Assembly (NCBI GenBank): GCA_021775455.1
Contig: JAJFHU010000006.1
Span: forward strand, 1 to 64,000
Length of the DNA: 64,000 nt
From: Hyphomicrobiales bacterium
GTDB lineage: Bacteria; Pseudomonadota; Alphaproteobacteria; Rhizobiales; Rhizobiaceae
Direction of reading: 5' to 3'
Shown here: in pieces, positions 53,988 through 63,920 of the stretch
Position numbering within the stretch: position 1 is the stretch's first letter
Layout: each line of letters starts with the position of its first letter
Notes under the pieces: generated by a model
Told to the model about the DNA's origin: nothing
Database searches by the model: none
The model's input: only the letters and a program-made list of their open reading frames with translations
Translations under genes and position numbers: made by a program

Positions 53988-54977
53988 ATGCTGTCAAAAT
54001 CGTTTTACATACTGCTCATCGGCATCACATCGCTTTTCCTGGCATCCGCCCGTGCCGACCCAAATCCGGCTGGTTGGGAAAAATGGAAGACCGACTTTAC
54101 CCAATATTCAATAAATCTTTCGGAGATCATGTCCGGCGGACCACCGAAAGACGGTATTCCATCAATTGATCAGCCGAAATTTGAAAGCGTTGAAAATTTC
54201 ACGGACATTGATCCGCTGGAACCAGTTATCGGACTTGAAATCAATGGTGATGCCCGCGCCTATCCACTTTCAGTTTTGATGTGGCACGAAATTGCGAATG
54301 ATGTAGTAGGCGGCAAGGCTGTCACGGTCACATTTTGCCCCTTGTGCAACGCAGCGATTGTGTTTGACGCAAACATTGACGGCAAAGCACACAAATTCGG
54401 AACTACCGGACGATTGAGAAATTCTGACTTGTTGATGTATGACCGGCAAACTGAAAGCTGGTGGCAACAATTCAGTGGAGAAGGTATTATTGGTGAATAC
54501 ACCGGCAAGCGATTGAATATTTTGCCATCGCGCCTGGAATCATTTGAGAAATTCAAGGAGCGCTTTCCCGATGGCAAAGTACTGGTTCCGAACAATCCCA
54601 AATTTCGGGACTACGGTCGCAATCCCTATGAAGGATATGATCAGCTGGCCCGACCCTGGCTTTACGGTGGACCACTTCCTGAGGGAATTCCGGCAATGGC
54701 CCGGGTGATTGTTGTGCGTCGCGATGTGCGCGAACCAATTGTATTGTCGCTGGCATCATTGAGGGAAACCGGGGAGCGTGAAATCGATGGCTTTCGTTTT
54801 CTGTGGGAAACCGGCCAAAGAACAGCTCTTGGCGATGGGCGCATTTCAAACGGACGCGATGTGGGCAATGTTGTGGTCAGTCACGCATCAAGCGACGAAA
54901 CTATAGACGTTGCCTATGATGTTACCTTCGCGTTTGTTGCACACGCATTTCATCCCGATGTGGAAATCATCAAATAA
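53988..54977 (+). CDS. DUF3179 domain protein, exported
   Basis: 329 residues from ATG 53988 (MLSKSFYILLIGITSLFLASARAD), which gives a clear signal peptide cleaved near ARA-D; a start at 53952 would add 12 residues. The DUF3179 core includes VTFCPLCNAAIVFD with paired cysteines, FGTTGRLRNSDLLMYDR and WWQQFSGEGIIGEY. The Cys pair and following residues suggest a metal or redox site, but the family has no known activity. Ends 72 bases before the TIGR02301 gene on the same strand. Confidence 0.85.
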   Translation: MLSKSFYILLIGITSLFLASARADPNPAGWEKWKTDFTQYSINLSEIMSGGPPKDGIPSIDQPKFESVENFTDIDPLEPVIGLEINGDARAYPLSVLMWHEIANDVVGGKAVTVTFCPLCNAAIVFDANIDGKAHKFGTTGRLRNSDLLMYDRQTESWWQQFSGEGIIGEYTGKRLNILPSRLESFEKFKERFPDGKVLVPNNPKFRDYGRNPYEGYDQLARPWLYGGPLPEGIPAMARVIVVRRDVREPIVLSLASLRETGEREIDGFRFLWETGQRTALGDGRISNGRDVGNVVVSHASSDETIDVAYDVTFAFVAHAFHPDVEIIK

Positions 54978-55049
54978 TTTGTCACGACACTGCAATCTGA
55001 AACTGAATTGCGATGACAGGTATTGAATAATAGGATATTCATCTGCATC

Positions 55050-55493
55050 ATGAGCAATCCAGCGAAACACCTGGCAACGAGAGTAATCGCAGCAGGACTT
55101 ATTCTTTGCGCGGCAACGCTTTCTGTGGTCGCTCAGGAGGTAATCAAGGTTAATCCAGACACCAAAGCGGGACCGCAGGTAACCATTTTGCCGCCGGCCT
55201 ATGACGAGCAGATGATGCGTCTTGCTGAGGTTCTTGGCGCGCTTCATTATCTAAGGGAGCTTTGTGGAGCCAAGGAAGAGCAGCTTTGGCGGGACGAAAT
55301 GAAAAACCTCATTGAAATGGAAGAACCCACCGTAGAACGCAGAGCCATATTGATTGCCCGGTTCAATCGTGGCTTTCGAGGATTTCAGGAAATTCACAGA
55401 AAATGCAGCAATGCAGCGATTGAAGCCAATGACCGATACTTGCGTCAGGGCATTCGCCTTGCAAACGAAATTCCGAACCGCTATGGCCGTTAA
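55050..55493 (+). CDS. TIGR02301 family exported protein
   Basis: 147 residues from ATG 55050; a TTG at 55023 would add nine. A signal peptide (VIAAGLILCAATLSVVAQ) precedes a helical mature domain with DEQMMRLAEVLGALHYLRELCG and FNRGFRGFQEIHRKCS, including two cysteines that may form a disulfide. TIGR02301 proteins are small periplasmic proteins limited to alphaproteobacteria and have no known role. Followed by another small unknown gene. Confidence 0.85.
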   Translation: MSNPAKHLATRVIAAGLILCAATLSVVAQEVIKVNPDTKAGPQVTILPPAYDEQMMRLAEVLGALHYLRELCGAKEEQLWRDEMKNLIEMEEPTVERRAILIARFNRGFRGFQEIHRKCSNAAIEANDRYLRQGIRLANEIPNRYGR

Positions 55494-55604
55494 CCATTGC
55501 TACAGGATTGCTTTAGACAGCGTGGATTTAGAATTCCGATTGGCTTACCTATACAATTTATGAAGTCGAAAATAATTGTCCAATGGCAGAAATGGACTGA
55601 CCCA

Positions 55605-55865
55605 ATGGCTGACGAAAATGACGATAAGTTTGAACAGCTGATCGCTCAGGAAAAACGTGCCTATGCGCGCGAATCTTTCGGTGAATTTTGGAGCAATTCC
55701 GTTGCGGACGGCGTTGAAGCTGAAGTCCTTGCGGAAACCGTCATTGAGGCTGCATTGAATGAGTTGTCGCATACGCAAGGTAGCAGGGAAGCAAGCCGCC
55801 TGATTTCCCAGTTCAAGAAAATGGATGAACTGGGGCTCTTTCCAGCCGGCAAGACAATGCAATAA
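55605..55865 (+). CDS. Small conserved-looking protein of unknown function
   Basis: I do not recognise the family. ATG 55605 (MADENDDKFEQLI) gives 86 residues; starts at 55560 or 55497 would lengthen it, but the extra residues look unlike protein. It is soluble, acidic and mostly helical, with SFGEFWSNSVADGVEAEVLAE and a C-terminal FKKMDELGLFPAGKTMQ. It lies between the TIGR02301 gene and the next exported protein on the same strand, which suggests an operon. Confidence 0.6.
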   Translation: MADENDDKFEQLIAQEKRAYARESFGEFWSNSVADGVEAEVLAETVIEAALNELSHTQGSREASRLISQFKKMDELGLFPAGKTMQ

Positions 55866-55966
55866 TCCAGCTATGGGCTTTGGCCTTGGGCATTCCCGGC
55901 TTCATGAAACACAAACCCTTTATGCGAGAGGTCTTTGCCGTTATCCTCGCCGCAGGAGTCGGCTTG

Positions 55967-56572
55967 ATGTCAAAAATGGCAATACCTTATTGGTTACTGA
56001 TTGCTGTAACTTGTATTGCGGTTTCCGTCCTGTCGGTATCCGCACAAGAAAACAATTCAGAAAATGTTGAAAATTCTGAAACAGCCGACATTGACGATAT
56101 CAAACCACCAGAAATTTTATACGATCCAGACAAGTTGACGTTTCCAGCCCGACGAATGAGAGAACTACTGCTGGAAGCTGCCAACTCAGGTGACATGGAA
56201 AAACTGCGCCCCTACATCGGAATTGGCAATGATATGACCACACTTTCCTTCGGTGGAGTAGAAGGTGATCCCATAGAATTTCTGAAAACGCAGTCAGGTG
56301 ATCCGGAAGGTCATGAAACTTTGGCTATATTGGCTGAAGTCTTGGAATCCGGATTTGTCAGGTTGGATCCGGACACTGAAAACGAGATGTTCGTTTGGCC
56401 TTATTTTTATTCATGGCCTTTGCAAGAACTTACGCCTAAACAACGGGTTGAACTTTTCCGAATTGTAACGCATGGAGACTACCAGGACATGGAAGATTTT
56501 GGAGCTTATATTTTCTATCGTGTTGGAATCACCCCATCAGGACGTTGGCGGTTTTTTGTTGCTGGCGATTGA
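55967..56572 (+). CDS. Exported protein of unknown function
   Basis: 201 residues from ATG 55967, behind GCAGGAGTCGGCTTG; a start at 55880 would place 29 extra residues before the signal peptide. Signal peptide: IPYWLLIAVTCIAVSVLSVSAQ. A short Asn/Glu/Ser linker (ENNSENVENSETAD) is followed by a globular domain of about 150 residues with PARRMRELLLEAANSGDMEKLRPYIG and MFVWPYFYSWPLQEL. I do not recognise the family, although the tail ending GRWRFFVAGD looks conserved. Likely periplasmic. ygfZ follows after nine bases. Confidence 0.7.
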   Translation: MSKMAIPYWLLIAVTCIAVSVLSVSAQENNSENVENSETADIDDIKPPEILYDPDKLTFPARRMRELLLEAANSGDMEKLRPYIGIGNDMTTLSFGGVEGDPIEFLKTQSGDPEGHETLAILAEVLESGFVRLDPDTENEMFVWPYFYSWPLQELTPKQRVELFRIVTHGDYQDMEDFGAYIFYRVGITPSGRWRFFVAGD

Positions 56573-56581
56573 ATTTTTAGA

Positions 56582-57421
56582 ATGATCAAATTCGTGGAAA
56601 AACTCCAGGGACGCAAACTAATTGCCGTTTGCGGAAGTGATGCAGAAACGTTCCTGCAGAATATTGTGACTTGCGAACTGGAAGGTTTGCCGGAAGGTGA
56701 GGCGCGTTTTGGTGCGCTGCTGGCTCCACAGGGAAAAATTCTGTTTGATTTTTTCATTATTCGCACTGCGGGCAAATTCATCCTGGACGTTTCAGCCGAC
56801 CTGTTTGAGGAATTCATCAAACGGTTGATGTTTTATCGCTTGAGGGCGAAGGTTGAGATAAAGTCGTTTGCAGGCCATGAGTATGTGTTTGCGTGTTGGG
56901 GTGAACATCCGGAGTTGAAAGCAGGTACCATTGTCGCCGACCCTCGCCATGCATCGCTTGGTTGGCGCGTTTACTCCAACGAAATGCCGGAGGGTGAAGA
57001 AGCCAGTTACAAGTCTCACCGCATTTCTCTCGGGATTCCCGAAGGCGGACTGGATTTTGCATATGGGGGCACTTTTCCGCACGAAACACTGATGGATCAA
57101 TTCGGCGGCGTCGATTTCGCGAAGGGATGCTACATCGGTCAGGAAGTCGTTTCACGGATGCAACACAGGGGCACAGCACGCAAAAGAGCTATCAAGGTTA
57201 GCTCAGACACTCCTCTCCCGCCAACAGGAACGGAATTGAAGGTCGGAGAAACACCTGTTGGTAAATTGGGCTCTGTTGAAGGGAATGCGGGTTTGGCGCT
57301 GGCTCGCCTTGATCGCATTCAACATGGTCGCAAGAACGGGATGGACCTGAAAGCTGACGACACAGTACTGGAAGCGACGCTACCGGATTGGGTCAATTTC
57401 TCCTGGCCGGAGGGAAGTTGA
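56582..57421 (+). CDS. ygfZ: Folate-binding protein YgfZ
   Basis: 279 residues, related to the T-protein (GcvT) fold. YgfZ helps build or maintain iron-sulfur clusters in certain enzymes with the help of tetrahydrofolate. The family motif KGCYIGQEVVSRMQHRG lies at residues ~181-197 with its conserved cysteine. An N-terminal part with GSDAETFLQNIVTCELEGL is typical. Three bases before the HD-domain gene, so probably co-transcribed with it and with nadQ. Confidence 0.93.
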   Translation: MIKFVEKLQGRKLIAVCGSDAETFLQNIVTCELEGLPEGEARFGALLAPQGKILFDFFIIRTAGKFILDVSADLFEEFIKRLMFYRLRAKVEIKSFAGHEYVFACWGEHPELKAGTIVADPRHASLGWRVYSNEMPEGEEASYKSHRISLGIPEGGLDFAYGGTFPHETLMDQFGGVDFAKGCYIGQEVVSRMQHRGTARKRAIKVSSDTPLPPTGTELKVGETPVGKLGSVEGNAGLALARLDRIQHGRKNGMDLKADDTVLEATLPDWVNFSWPEGS

Positions 57422-57424
57422 GAG

Positions 57425-58042
57425 ATGGCCAGCCAGAAAGCCAATGCAACACGTGCGTGGCAACGAATGCTATCCGGCCGAAGACTGGACCTGCTGGAAC
57501 CTTCGCCACTTGATATCGAGATTGAAGACATTGCGCATGGGCTTGCCCGTGTAGCACGATGGAATGGCCAGACACACGGCAAACATGCATTCAGCGTTGC
57601 CCAGCATTCCATGTTCGTGCTGGAAGTACTTGGGAAAATTGACCCGGCGGCAAATCCTGAAATTCAACTCATGGCATTACTCCACGATGCTCCTGAGTAT
57701 GTGATTGGAGACATGATTTCTCCTTTCAAGGCAGTGATAGGTGCAGATTACAAGTCCGTAGAGCACCGGCTATTGGCCGCCATTCACCTGAGATACTCAC
57801 TGCCTGCAAGCACTCCTGAAACTGCCAAAGCCGTCATCAAGAAGGCAGATACTGTTGCTGCTTATTTTGAAGCTACAGAACTTGCCGGTTTTTCTGCAAA
57901 GGAAGCTGAACTCTATTTTGGCAGGCCACGCGGCTATTCTGCCGACATGTTTTCACTTGAGCCAAAATCTGCGAGCGTGGCGCAAAGGGAGTTTGTGAGA
58001 TTGTTCAAGGCAATCGAACGCCAACGCAATACAAAACATTGA
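57425..58042 (+). CDS. HD domain phosphohydrolase (YfbR-like)
   Basis: 205 residues. The HD-domain metal ligands are visible in HAFSVAQHSMFV, ALLHDAPEYVIGD and a later Asp in KKADTVAAYFEATE. It resembles YfbR-type 5'-nucleotidases that act on deoxynucleoside monophosphates, but substrate is not proven. Adjacent upstream to ygfZ (three bases) and downstream to nadQ (13 bases). Confidence 0.88.
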   Translation: MASQKANATRAWQRMLSGRRLDLLEPSPLDIEIEDIAHGLARVARWNGQTHGKHAFSVAQHSMFVLEVLGKIDPAANPEIQLMALLHDAPEYVIGDMISPFKAVIGADYKSVEHRLLAAIHLRYSLPASTPETAKAVIKKADTVAAYFEATELAGFSAKEAELYFGRPRGYSADMFSLEPKSASVAQREFVRLFKAIERQRNTKH

Positions 58043-58055
58043 CCGTCCTGCAGAA

Positions 58056-59051
58056 ATGGCTGACACTTTCCCAATGCATGGCAAGAACGAGAGAATTGAA
58101 ATCGGGCTCAATGCCACAATCGTAGCCATGGTTGAGAACAATCCTGCGGTGTTGATTATTCCTGGCCCGGTTAATCAGCACGCAGATGCCCTTCCCTATG
58201 GCGGATTTGACCCATCCAGGCACAGAACAATGGAAACCGCCCTGCGCGAAATTGTGGAGGCCCAGACAAAATTGCGCCCAGGTTATGTCGAGCAACTATA
58301 CACATTCGGCGACCGGGGCAGAAGCCGCGTAAAAGGTGATGATAGTCCACACGTGGTTTCGGTGGGGTATCTGGCCCTTACAAGAACTGAAAGTGCCACC
58401 CATCAGGCAGCTGATCCAAGCAAGGCCGGTTGGAAAAACTGGTATCAGTATTTGCCCTGGGAAGATTGGAGACACGGTCGGCCACCCCAACTGGATGAAG
58501 TGATAATTCCCGCATTGCTTCAGTGGGCCAAATCACCGGAACGGCGCGGTCATACAGTACGTGGTCTGGATTCCCATGGAAGAGTACGGGTGGCGTTTGG
58601 ACTCGATGGATCGAACTGGGATGATGAGTTGGTTTTGGACCGATACGAACTGGTTTATTCGGCTGGGCTTGTGGAAGAGGCCGTTGCTGATGGGCGCATA
58701 CAGAAAAGAAGGGTTGAAAAGCCTCTAGGCATTCACATGCTTCACGACCATCGTCGTATCCTGGCAACCGCGATCGCCCGACTTCGTGCAAAACTTAAAT
58801 ACAGACCAGTCATATTCGAGTTGATGCCCGAGAGCTTTACGCTATTTGCCCTTCAACAAACAGTTGAGAGTATTTTCGGGCGGTCGGTGCATAAACAAAA
58901 TTTCCGACGACAGGTTGATCATGCCGGACTGGTTGAACCGACTGGAGCAAGTCAGCATTCTACCGGCGGCCGACCAGCAGCACTATTTCGATTTCGGGAA
59001 GCGGTCTTGCAGGAACGACCCGCACCAGGACTGCGAGTTGGACGCGGGTAG
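58056..59051 (+). CDS. nadQ: NadQ-type transcriptional regulator of NAD biosynthesis (COG4111)
   Basis: 331 residues. The N-terminal two thirds is a Nudix-related domain without a clear Nudix box (VLIIPGPVNQHADALPYGGFDPSRHRT is typical of the COG4111 family). The C-terminal ~75 residues form a winged helix like that of NrtR: FTLFALQQTVESIFGR, KQNFRRQVDHAGLV and GRPAALFRF. COG4111 regulators named NadQ are predicted from comparative genomics to control nadABC in alphaproteobacteria. The nad genes lie 1.1 kb downstream on the other strand behind a perfect 21-base inverted repeat, which fits well. It would repress when NAD or a related metabolite is plentiful. Confidence 0.82.
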   Translation: MADTFPMHGKNERIEIGLNATIVAMVENNPAVLIIPGPVNQHADALPYGGFDPSRHRTMETALREIVEAQTKLRPGYVEQLYTFGDRGRSRVKGDDSPHVVSVGYLALTRTESATHQAADPSKAGWKNWYQYLPWEDWRHGRPPQLDEVIIPALLQWAKSPERRGHTVRGLDSHGRVRVAFGLDGSNWDDELVLDRYELVYSAGLVEEAVADGRIQKRRVEKPLGIHMLHDHRRILATAIARLRAKLKYRPVIFELMPESFTLFALQQTVESIFGRSVHKQNFRRQVDHAGLVEPTGASQHSTGGRPAALFRFREAVLQERPAPGLRVGRG

Positions 59052-59058
59052 CGTCAGA

Positions 59059-59442
59059 TCACCCGAGACCACCGCTTATTCCAAGCAGTTGCAACGTCAC
59101 TGATCCACCAAACATTCCCAATGCTATTATTGTGGAGTAATACGCATAAAAACCATAGACTTCCTTCATGACTAGCCGGAACGCTCTTACGGCGTGTCCG
59201 TTTACCGGGCGCGAGCGATCATCAAGCAATATCCAGGTTTCGGTGGATTTCGGGCTTCTGTGTTCAGCAGTGAGTGTACACCACAACAAAATCAATGCCA
59301 TGATCAGCGTCAATATTGCACCACCTTTGAGCGCGAGTGCGAAGTTGAACGCCAGAGACAGCATAACAATGCTGATGGCAAATCCGCCGAAGAATACGGC
59401 TCTGCCAACACTGAACATCGCTGCTTTTCGAATTTTCTCCAT
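59059..59442 (-). CDS. Small membrane protein of unknown function
   Basis: 127 residues from ATG 59442 (MEKIRKAAMFSVGRAVFFGG); longer in-frame starts up to 59541 give a basic extension that looks non-coding. Two hydrophobic segments (FFGGFAISIVMLSLAFNFALAL and GGAILTLIMALILLW) and a third near the C-terminus (STIIALGMFGGSVTLQLLG), with a charged middle part. I do not recognise the family. It converges on nadQ, seven bases between stops. Confidence 0.7.
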   Translation of the reverse strand: MEKIRKAAMFSVGRAVFFGGFAISIVMLSLAFNFALALKGGAILTLIMALILLWCTLTAEHRSPKSTETWILLDDRSRPVNGHAVRAFRLVMKEVYGFYAYYSTIIALGMFGGSVTLQLLGISGGLG

Positions 59443-59621
59443 CGCAAAATTCTCGTAACCGAATTTTGCGGCAATTGATCGGCGCTGGCAATTCACTTTT
59501 TGTGGAGAAGCAGTTCTTGTTATTTTCAAAATTCTCGGCATTTGAATGCAGGGATTCTCGCAATCTGATGAATCACACCTTATCTACATGCTGTGGGCAA
59601 ATGAATCATGGAGGAATTTCA

Positions 59622-60062
59622 ATGAGCGGAAATCTGAAGCAAAAACTTACCAGGCCCAGCATATGGCTACGTTTGCTTTACATGTTTGTACTGGCTGTTG
59701 CGTTCAATATTGCCGAGATCGTGATCTTTGCGGTGGTAGTGTATCAATTCTTGGCCACACTGTTCACTCGCTCACCCAATACCAAGCTCACCCAATTCGG
59801 TAGCAATTTAGCGCGATATATTCAGCAAATTATCTGCTTCATGACATTCGCCACGGAAGAAATGCCATTTCCGTTTTCTTCCTGGCCAGATGAGCCGCAT
59901 GAAACTCCACTGGTAGCGAAAAACGACAAGTCAACAAGTGAGACCAAGAAGGAAGAAGACGAAACCGGCGGGGACAAAGGTTCAGCGAAGGCAAGTAAAT
60001 CTGCTCCGCGAAAAACTTCCACACCGCGCAAACCACGGACACCTCCAAAAAATACTTCATAA
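59622..60062 (+). CDS. DUF4389 domain membrane protein
   Basis: 146 residues from ATG 59622, behind GGAGGAATTTCA; longer starts are not supported. One long hydrophobic stretch (LLYMFVLAVAFNIAEIVIFAVVVYQFL) and then a conserved soluble part with FGSNLARYIQQIICFMTFATEEMPFPFSSWPDE, the DUF4389 core. The tail is a long Lys/Pro/Ser/Thr repeat (KSAPRKTSTPRKPRTPPK). Function unknown. It converges on nadC. Confidence 0.85.
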   Translation: MSGNLKQKLTRPSIWLRLLYMFVLAVAFNIAEIVIFAVVVYQFLATLFTRSPNTKLTQFGSNLARYIQQIICFMTFATEEMPFPFSSWPDEPHETPLVAKNDKSTSETKKEEDETGGDKGSAKASKSAPRKTSTPRKPRTPPKNTS

Positions 60063-60161
60063 TCAATCGGTGTCTACTTTGAGGAAAGTGGAGCCTGTCG
60101 GGTACCATTCAAAACTGCAGTTTCTACCAGGTTCAATTTTTAAGAAGCTGACCAGTCCCTA

Positions 60162-61037
60162 TTATCCAATCCTGATATCCAGGCCCAAATCCAGCGTTGG
60201 TGCTGCCATGGTTATTTTCGAGGTAGAAATGTAATCAACGCCTGTTTCGGCGATTTCCTTGACCGTGTTGATGTTTACGTTACCTGACGCCTCAAGGCGA
60301 ATTGAACCGCCATTGTCTTTCAGGTTTTGCACCACTGCCTTTGAAAGTTGGGCTGGTGTCATATTGTCAAGCAAAACGACATCGGGTTTTTCCTTCAAAG
60401 CAGATTTCAATTGCACCAGTGTATCAACTTCAACTTCGACTTGCACCAAGTGTCCGGCGTAGGCGCGGGCGCGGCGGATTGCCAATCCAACACCGCCAGC
60501 AACGGCGATGTGATTGTCCTTGATCAGGATTGCATCATCGAGGCCAAACCGGTGATTGGAACCGCCACCGCATTTTACTGCGTATTTGTCAAATGCCCGG
60601 TGACCGGGAATGGTTTTTCGGGTGCAGCAGATTCTCGCATTTGTGTGTGCGATTATTTTGGCGAACTGCGATGTGTAGGTAGCGATACCGGACATTCGCA
60701 TAAGGTAGTTTAACGCCACCCGCTCAGCTGCCAATATTGCCCTCGCGTTTCCGTTGATGCGTGCGACGACTGTTCCCTTTTTGACAGTATCGCAATCCTT
60801 CTTCAAAACCTTGAATGAGGCAGAAGGGTCAATCTGTGCGAACGCCTCCCGGGCCAAGGGCATGCCGCAGACAATGCCGTTTTCACGGGACGCCAATACA
60901 CATCGGGCCTTTGCACTTTCAGGTATTGTTGCATTCGAAGTGATGTCGCCAGCCCTACCCAAATCCTCAAGCAATGCTTCCCTTACCGCTTCCTGCATCA
61001 AAACTGGTGATAGATGGGGCTTAAGTGCCTTGCTCAC
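60162..61037 (-). CDS. nadC: Nicotinate-nucleotide diphosphorylase (carboxylating)
   Basis: 291 residues. It joins quinolinate with PRPP, releasing CO2, to make nicotinate mononucleotide. The quinolinate-binding [23 protein letters not shown], split by a conserved Arg-Lys, and the C-terminal [20 protein letters not shown] are typical. Its start overlaps the nadB stop by four bases (ATGA), so it is the last gene of the nadA-nadB-nadC operon. Confidence 0.96.
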   Translation of the reverse strand: MSKALKPHLSPVLMQEAVREALLEDLGRAGDITSNATIPESAKARCVLASRENGIVCGMPLAREAFAQIDPSASFKVLKKDCDTVKKGTVVARINGNARAILAAERVALNYLMRMSGIATYTSQFAKIIAHTNARICCTRKTIPGHRAFDKYAVKCGGGSNHRFGLDDAILIKDNHIAVAGGVGLAIRRARAYAGHLVQVEVEVDTLVQLKSALKEKPDVVLLDNMTPAQLSKAVVQNLKDNGGSIRLEASGNVNINTVKEIAETGVDYISTSKITMAAPTLDLGLDIRIG

Positions 61038-62629
61038 GCATTTTCTCCTGCAAGTTCTGCAGCTACATCATTTGCTTCTGCCAGAGTAATAAAGGTGCGG
61101 TGTGCGAAGTCATCTTTTGCTTCCGGGAAGTCTTCACGGAAATGACCGCCACGGCTTTCCTCTCGCCTTAACGCTGCAACGGCCATCAGTTTTGCCGTGG
61201 TTAGCGCATTACCAAATCTGGGAGCCGTGTTTGCCTGCTCAAGCTTGACGATATCTGAAACCGCACCTTTCAAGTCATCTGCAGTGCGGCTTACCCCTAC
61301 ACTTCCTGCCATGATTTTGCGTAATTCAGGCAGCGGTACCGGGTCGACGTGACTGGAATCTCCAGGTGCCGACCGTTCTATCATTTGGCCAAAGATGGGT
61401 GATGGCAATTGGCCAGAGATGTGTTCGGCAATTCGGGCGGCAAACACAACTGCTTCCAACAATGAATTGGAAGCCAGTCTATTCGCCCCGTGGGCACCCG
61501 TTGAACTCACTTCCCCACATGCATATAGACCGTCTATGGATGAACGACCGTCTGCATCTGTCAAGATTCCACCCATGTGATAATGCGCTGCCGGAATGAC
61601 CGGAATCATGTTCTTTACCGGATCAATTCCCGCTTTCATGCAGTAGCCATAAACCGTTGGAAACTCTGCTTCAAAATGTTCACCTACAGCTTCACGGCAA
61701 TCAAGCCACGCACCACGGCCAGCCTTTACTTCACGGAAAATGCTGCGGGCAACAATGTCCCTTGGTGCGAGTTCGGCATCTTTATGCACATCAAGCATAA
61801 AGCGCTCTCCGGCATCATTGTGTAGCGTACAACCCTCACCCCGCAATGCTTCAGTCGCCAGAGGTGCTGGATCCAGGCCAACGTTGATTGCGGTTGGGTG
61901 AAATTGCACAAATTCGGGGTCAGCTATTACGGCCCCTGCCCTTGCTGCCATTCCACAGCCTCCACCACGGGCTTCAGAAGGATTTGTTGTAACCTCAAAC
62001 AAATGTCCGGTTCCGCCAGATGCCATGACAATTGCATTGGCCCGCAAGTGCAAGCGAAATGGCGCTGTTCCACGATCGGGCCGTGCCAGCAGTCCGATAA
62101 CCTTACTGCCTTCGCATAACAGCTCTTCAACAACATATCCTTCCAGTACACGAACAGAAGGCGTATTGTTCACTTGGGTAATCAGGGTTTCCATGATCGC
62201 CTTTCCAGCACGATCTCCCTGTACACCAACTACCCGGCGCTCCGAATGAGCAGCTTCGCGTGAAGCTTCGAGATGACCTTCCAGATCCCGATCAAACGGT
62301 ACGCCATATTCAAGCAGATCATGAATGCGGTCAGATGCTTCGCTCACCATCAGTCGCGCGATAGCCTCATCGACGATGCCAGCACCAGCAACGAGTGTAT
62401 CTTCCAGATGTTTTTCGATTGTGTCTCCGGGCATTACCGCTGCGGCAATACCAGCCTGTGCCCAGGCCGAGGATGCACCCGTTCCAATCGGAGCTGCTGC
62501 AAGAACGGTTACCGGTCGCGGTGCCAGTTTCAGGGCGCAGAAAAGACCAGCCAACCCGCCGCCGATGATCAAAACATCATCAACGCCATCCACCGACATT
62601 GGGGGGAAAAGTTCGGGTTGCTTAGGCAT
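61034..62629 (-). CDS. nadB: L-aspartate oxidase
   Basis: 531 residues, a flavoprotein that oxidises aspartate to iminoaspartate, which NadA condenses with dihydroxyacetone phosphate. The FAD-binding motif [13 protein letters not shown] is near residue 20; [22 protein letters not shown] and [23 protein letters not shown] are typical of the succinate dehydrogenase/aspartate oxidase family. The 21-base gap to nadA and the overlap with nadC show a single transcription unit. Confidence 0.95.
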   Translation of the reverse strand: MPKQPELFPPMSVDGVDDVLIIGGGLAGLFCALKLAPRPVTVLAAAPIGTGASSAWAQAGIAAAVMPGDTIEKHLEDTLVAGAGIVDEAIARLMVSEASDRIHDLLEYGVPFDRDLEGHLEASREAAHSERRVVGVQGDRAGKAIMETLITQVNNTPSVRVLEGYVVEELLCEGSKVIGLLARPDRGTAPFRLHLRANAIVMASGGTGHLFEVTTNPSEARGGGCGMAARAGAVIADPEFVQFHPTAINVGLDPAPLATEALRGEGCTLHNDAGERFMLDVHKDAELAPRDIVARSIFREVKAGRGAWLDCREAVGEHFEAEFPTVYGYCMKAGIDPVKNMIPVIPAAHYHMGGILTDADGRSSIDGLYACGEVSSTGAHGANRLASNSLLEAVVFAARIAEHISGQLPSPIFGQMIERSAPGDSSHVDPVPLPELRKIMAGSVGVSRTADDLKGAVSDIVKLEQANTAPRFGNALTTAKLMAVAALRREESRGGHFREDFPEAKDDFAHRTFITLAEANDVAAELAGENA

Positions 62630-62650
62630 TTATTATGTGCGCACCAATTG

Positions 62651-63742
62651 TCAATTCGTTTTCAGGTTCACCATGCGCTCAACAGCGCGGCGGGCCTTTA
62701 CTACAACTTCAGGATCAACCAGAACCTCTTCCTTCATGTAGACAAGACTATCAAGGATTTTTGGCAGGGTAATCCGCTTCATGTGCGGGCACAGGTTGCA
62801 CGGCTTTATGAATTCAACACCCTTGGCCTCCTGCTCGATGTTCGATGCCATTGAGCATTCGGTCACCAGCATGACCTTCGCACCGCTCTTTTGTGATTTC
62901 GCATAGTCAATCATGCTGGATGTAGAGCCGGAAAAATCAGCCACCGCCACAACGGATGGCGGGCATTCCGGATGTGCCACAATCTGGATCGAAGGATCCG
63001 CTTCCTTGTAAGCCAGTAATTCTTCTGCGGTGAAGCGCTCATGCACCTCGCAGTGCCCTTTCCAGGTGAGAATTTTCTTCTTCGTCTGCTTGGCAACATT
63101 CTGGGCGAGAAATTCATCGGGGATCAAGAACACCGTGTCAGATTCGAAACTCTCAACAACACGTACGGCGTTCGATGATGTGCAGCAAATGTCGCTGGCT
63201 GCTTTCACATCTGCTGATGTGTTCACGTATGTAACCACCGGCACACCAGGATTGGCCTGACGCAACAACTCAATGTCTTCACCGGTAATGGATTCAGCAA
63301 GGGAACAGCCCGCCTTCATGTCCGGGATAAGAACGGTCTTCTCCGGGCTTAGCAGTTTTGAAGTTTCTGCCATAAAGTGCACACCGCACTGAATGATAAT
63401 GTCGGCATCGACCTTTTCGGCCTCTTTGGCAAGCTGAAGCGAGTCACCAGCAAAATCCGCAACGCAATGGAAAATTTCCGGCGTCTGATAATTGTGCGCC
63501 AATATGACTGCATTGCGTTCTTTTTTAAGTTTGTTGATCGCATGAATGTATGGCGCATGAACGGGCCATTCGATCTCTGGAATATGATGGCGCACATGCT
63601 CATAAAGTGGCGCTGTCTCTTTGGCGACCTCGTCTGTATAGGCAAGTTCGGGCATCTCCAGAACGCCATAACGCTCGGCCGCACTGATTGTACCGCTGCC
63701 GCCCTGCTGTGTGGTTTCAGCTTGTTCTTGGAGATTACCCAT
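62651..63742 (-). CDS. nadA: Quinolinate synthase
   Basis: 363 residues from ATG 63742, which has GAGGAG seven bases upstream; ATG 63748 lies too close to that ribosome site. NadA makes quinolinate using a [4Fe-4S] cluster held by three cysteines: here in KAGCSLAES (near 146), [11 protein letters not shown] and [32 protein letters not shown] is also typical. First gene of nadABC; its promoter -10 is embedded in a 21-base inverted repeat that is probably the NadQ operator. Confidence 0.95.
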   Translation of the reverse strand: MGNLQEQAETTQQGGSGTISAAERYGVLEMPELAYTDEVAKETAPLYEHVRHHIPEIEWPVHAPYIHAINKLKKERNAVILAHNYQTPEIFHCVADFAGDSLQLAKEAEKVDADIIIQCGVHFMAETSKLLSPEKTVLIPDMKAGCSLAESITGEDIELLRQANPGVPVVTYVNTSADVKAASDICCTSSNAVRVVESFESDTVFLIPDEFLAQNVAKQTKKKILTWKGHCEVHERFTAEELLAYKEADPSIQIVAHPECPPSVVAVADFSGSTSSMIDYAKSQKSGAKVMLVTECSMASNIEQEAKGVEFIKPCNLCPHMKRITLPKILDSLVYMKEEVLVDPEVVVKARRAVERMVNLKTN

Positions 63743-63774
63743 CACCATACTCCTCGTTTAGCACCTGGTGTTTT

Positions 63775-63796
63775 ATTATACTCAAAATGAGTATAA
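63775..63796 (-). promoter_or_regulatory. nadA promoter -10 inside a perfect inverted repeat, probable NadQ operator
   Basis: TTATACTCA (63776-63784), AAA, TGAGTATAA (63788-63796): a perfect 9-3-9 inverted repeat. On the minus strand the right-hand part of it contains TATAAT (63780-63775), a consensus -10, about 33 bases upstream of the nadA ATG. A repressor bound here would block RNA polymerase. NadQ, encoded nearby, is the natural candidate. Confidence 0.75.
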
Positions 63797-63832
63797 GGGT
63801 GCCGAAAAAACATGCCCTCATCGGGCACCCTT
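63795..63832. other. Hairpin with 9-bp stem next to the nadA operator
   Basis: AAGGGTGCC (63795-63803) pairs with GGCACCCTT (63824-63832) around a 20-base loop, which itself contains GCCC/GGGC. It lies between the divergent nadA and decarboxylase genes, so it would be in neither coding region. A secondary regulator site or a structure in the divergent leader is possible. Confidence 0.4.
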
Positions 63833-63920
63833 AATATATGCGATTTGGATGCTGGATTCAAGGGTTGCAGGCCGCAAGTTAGACGATAGGGTAACGTATT
63901 ACAGGTTTTGGAGCGCCCAT

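Noticed and set aside
60112-60123. Palindrome AAACTGCAGTTT between DUF4389 and nadC
   Set aside because: Twelve bases, no neighbouring promoter, and convergent genes on both sides; likely chance.
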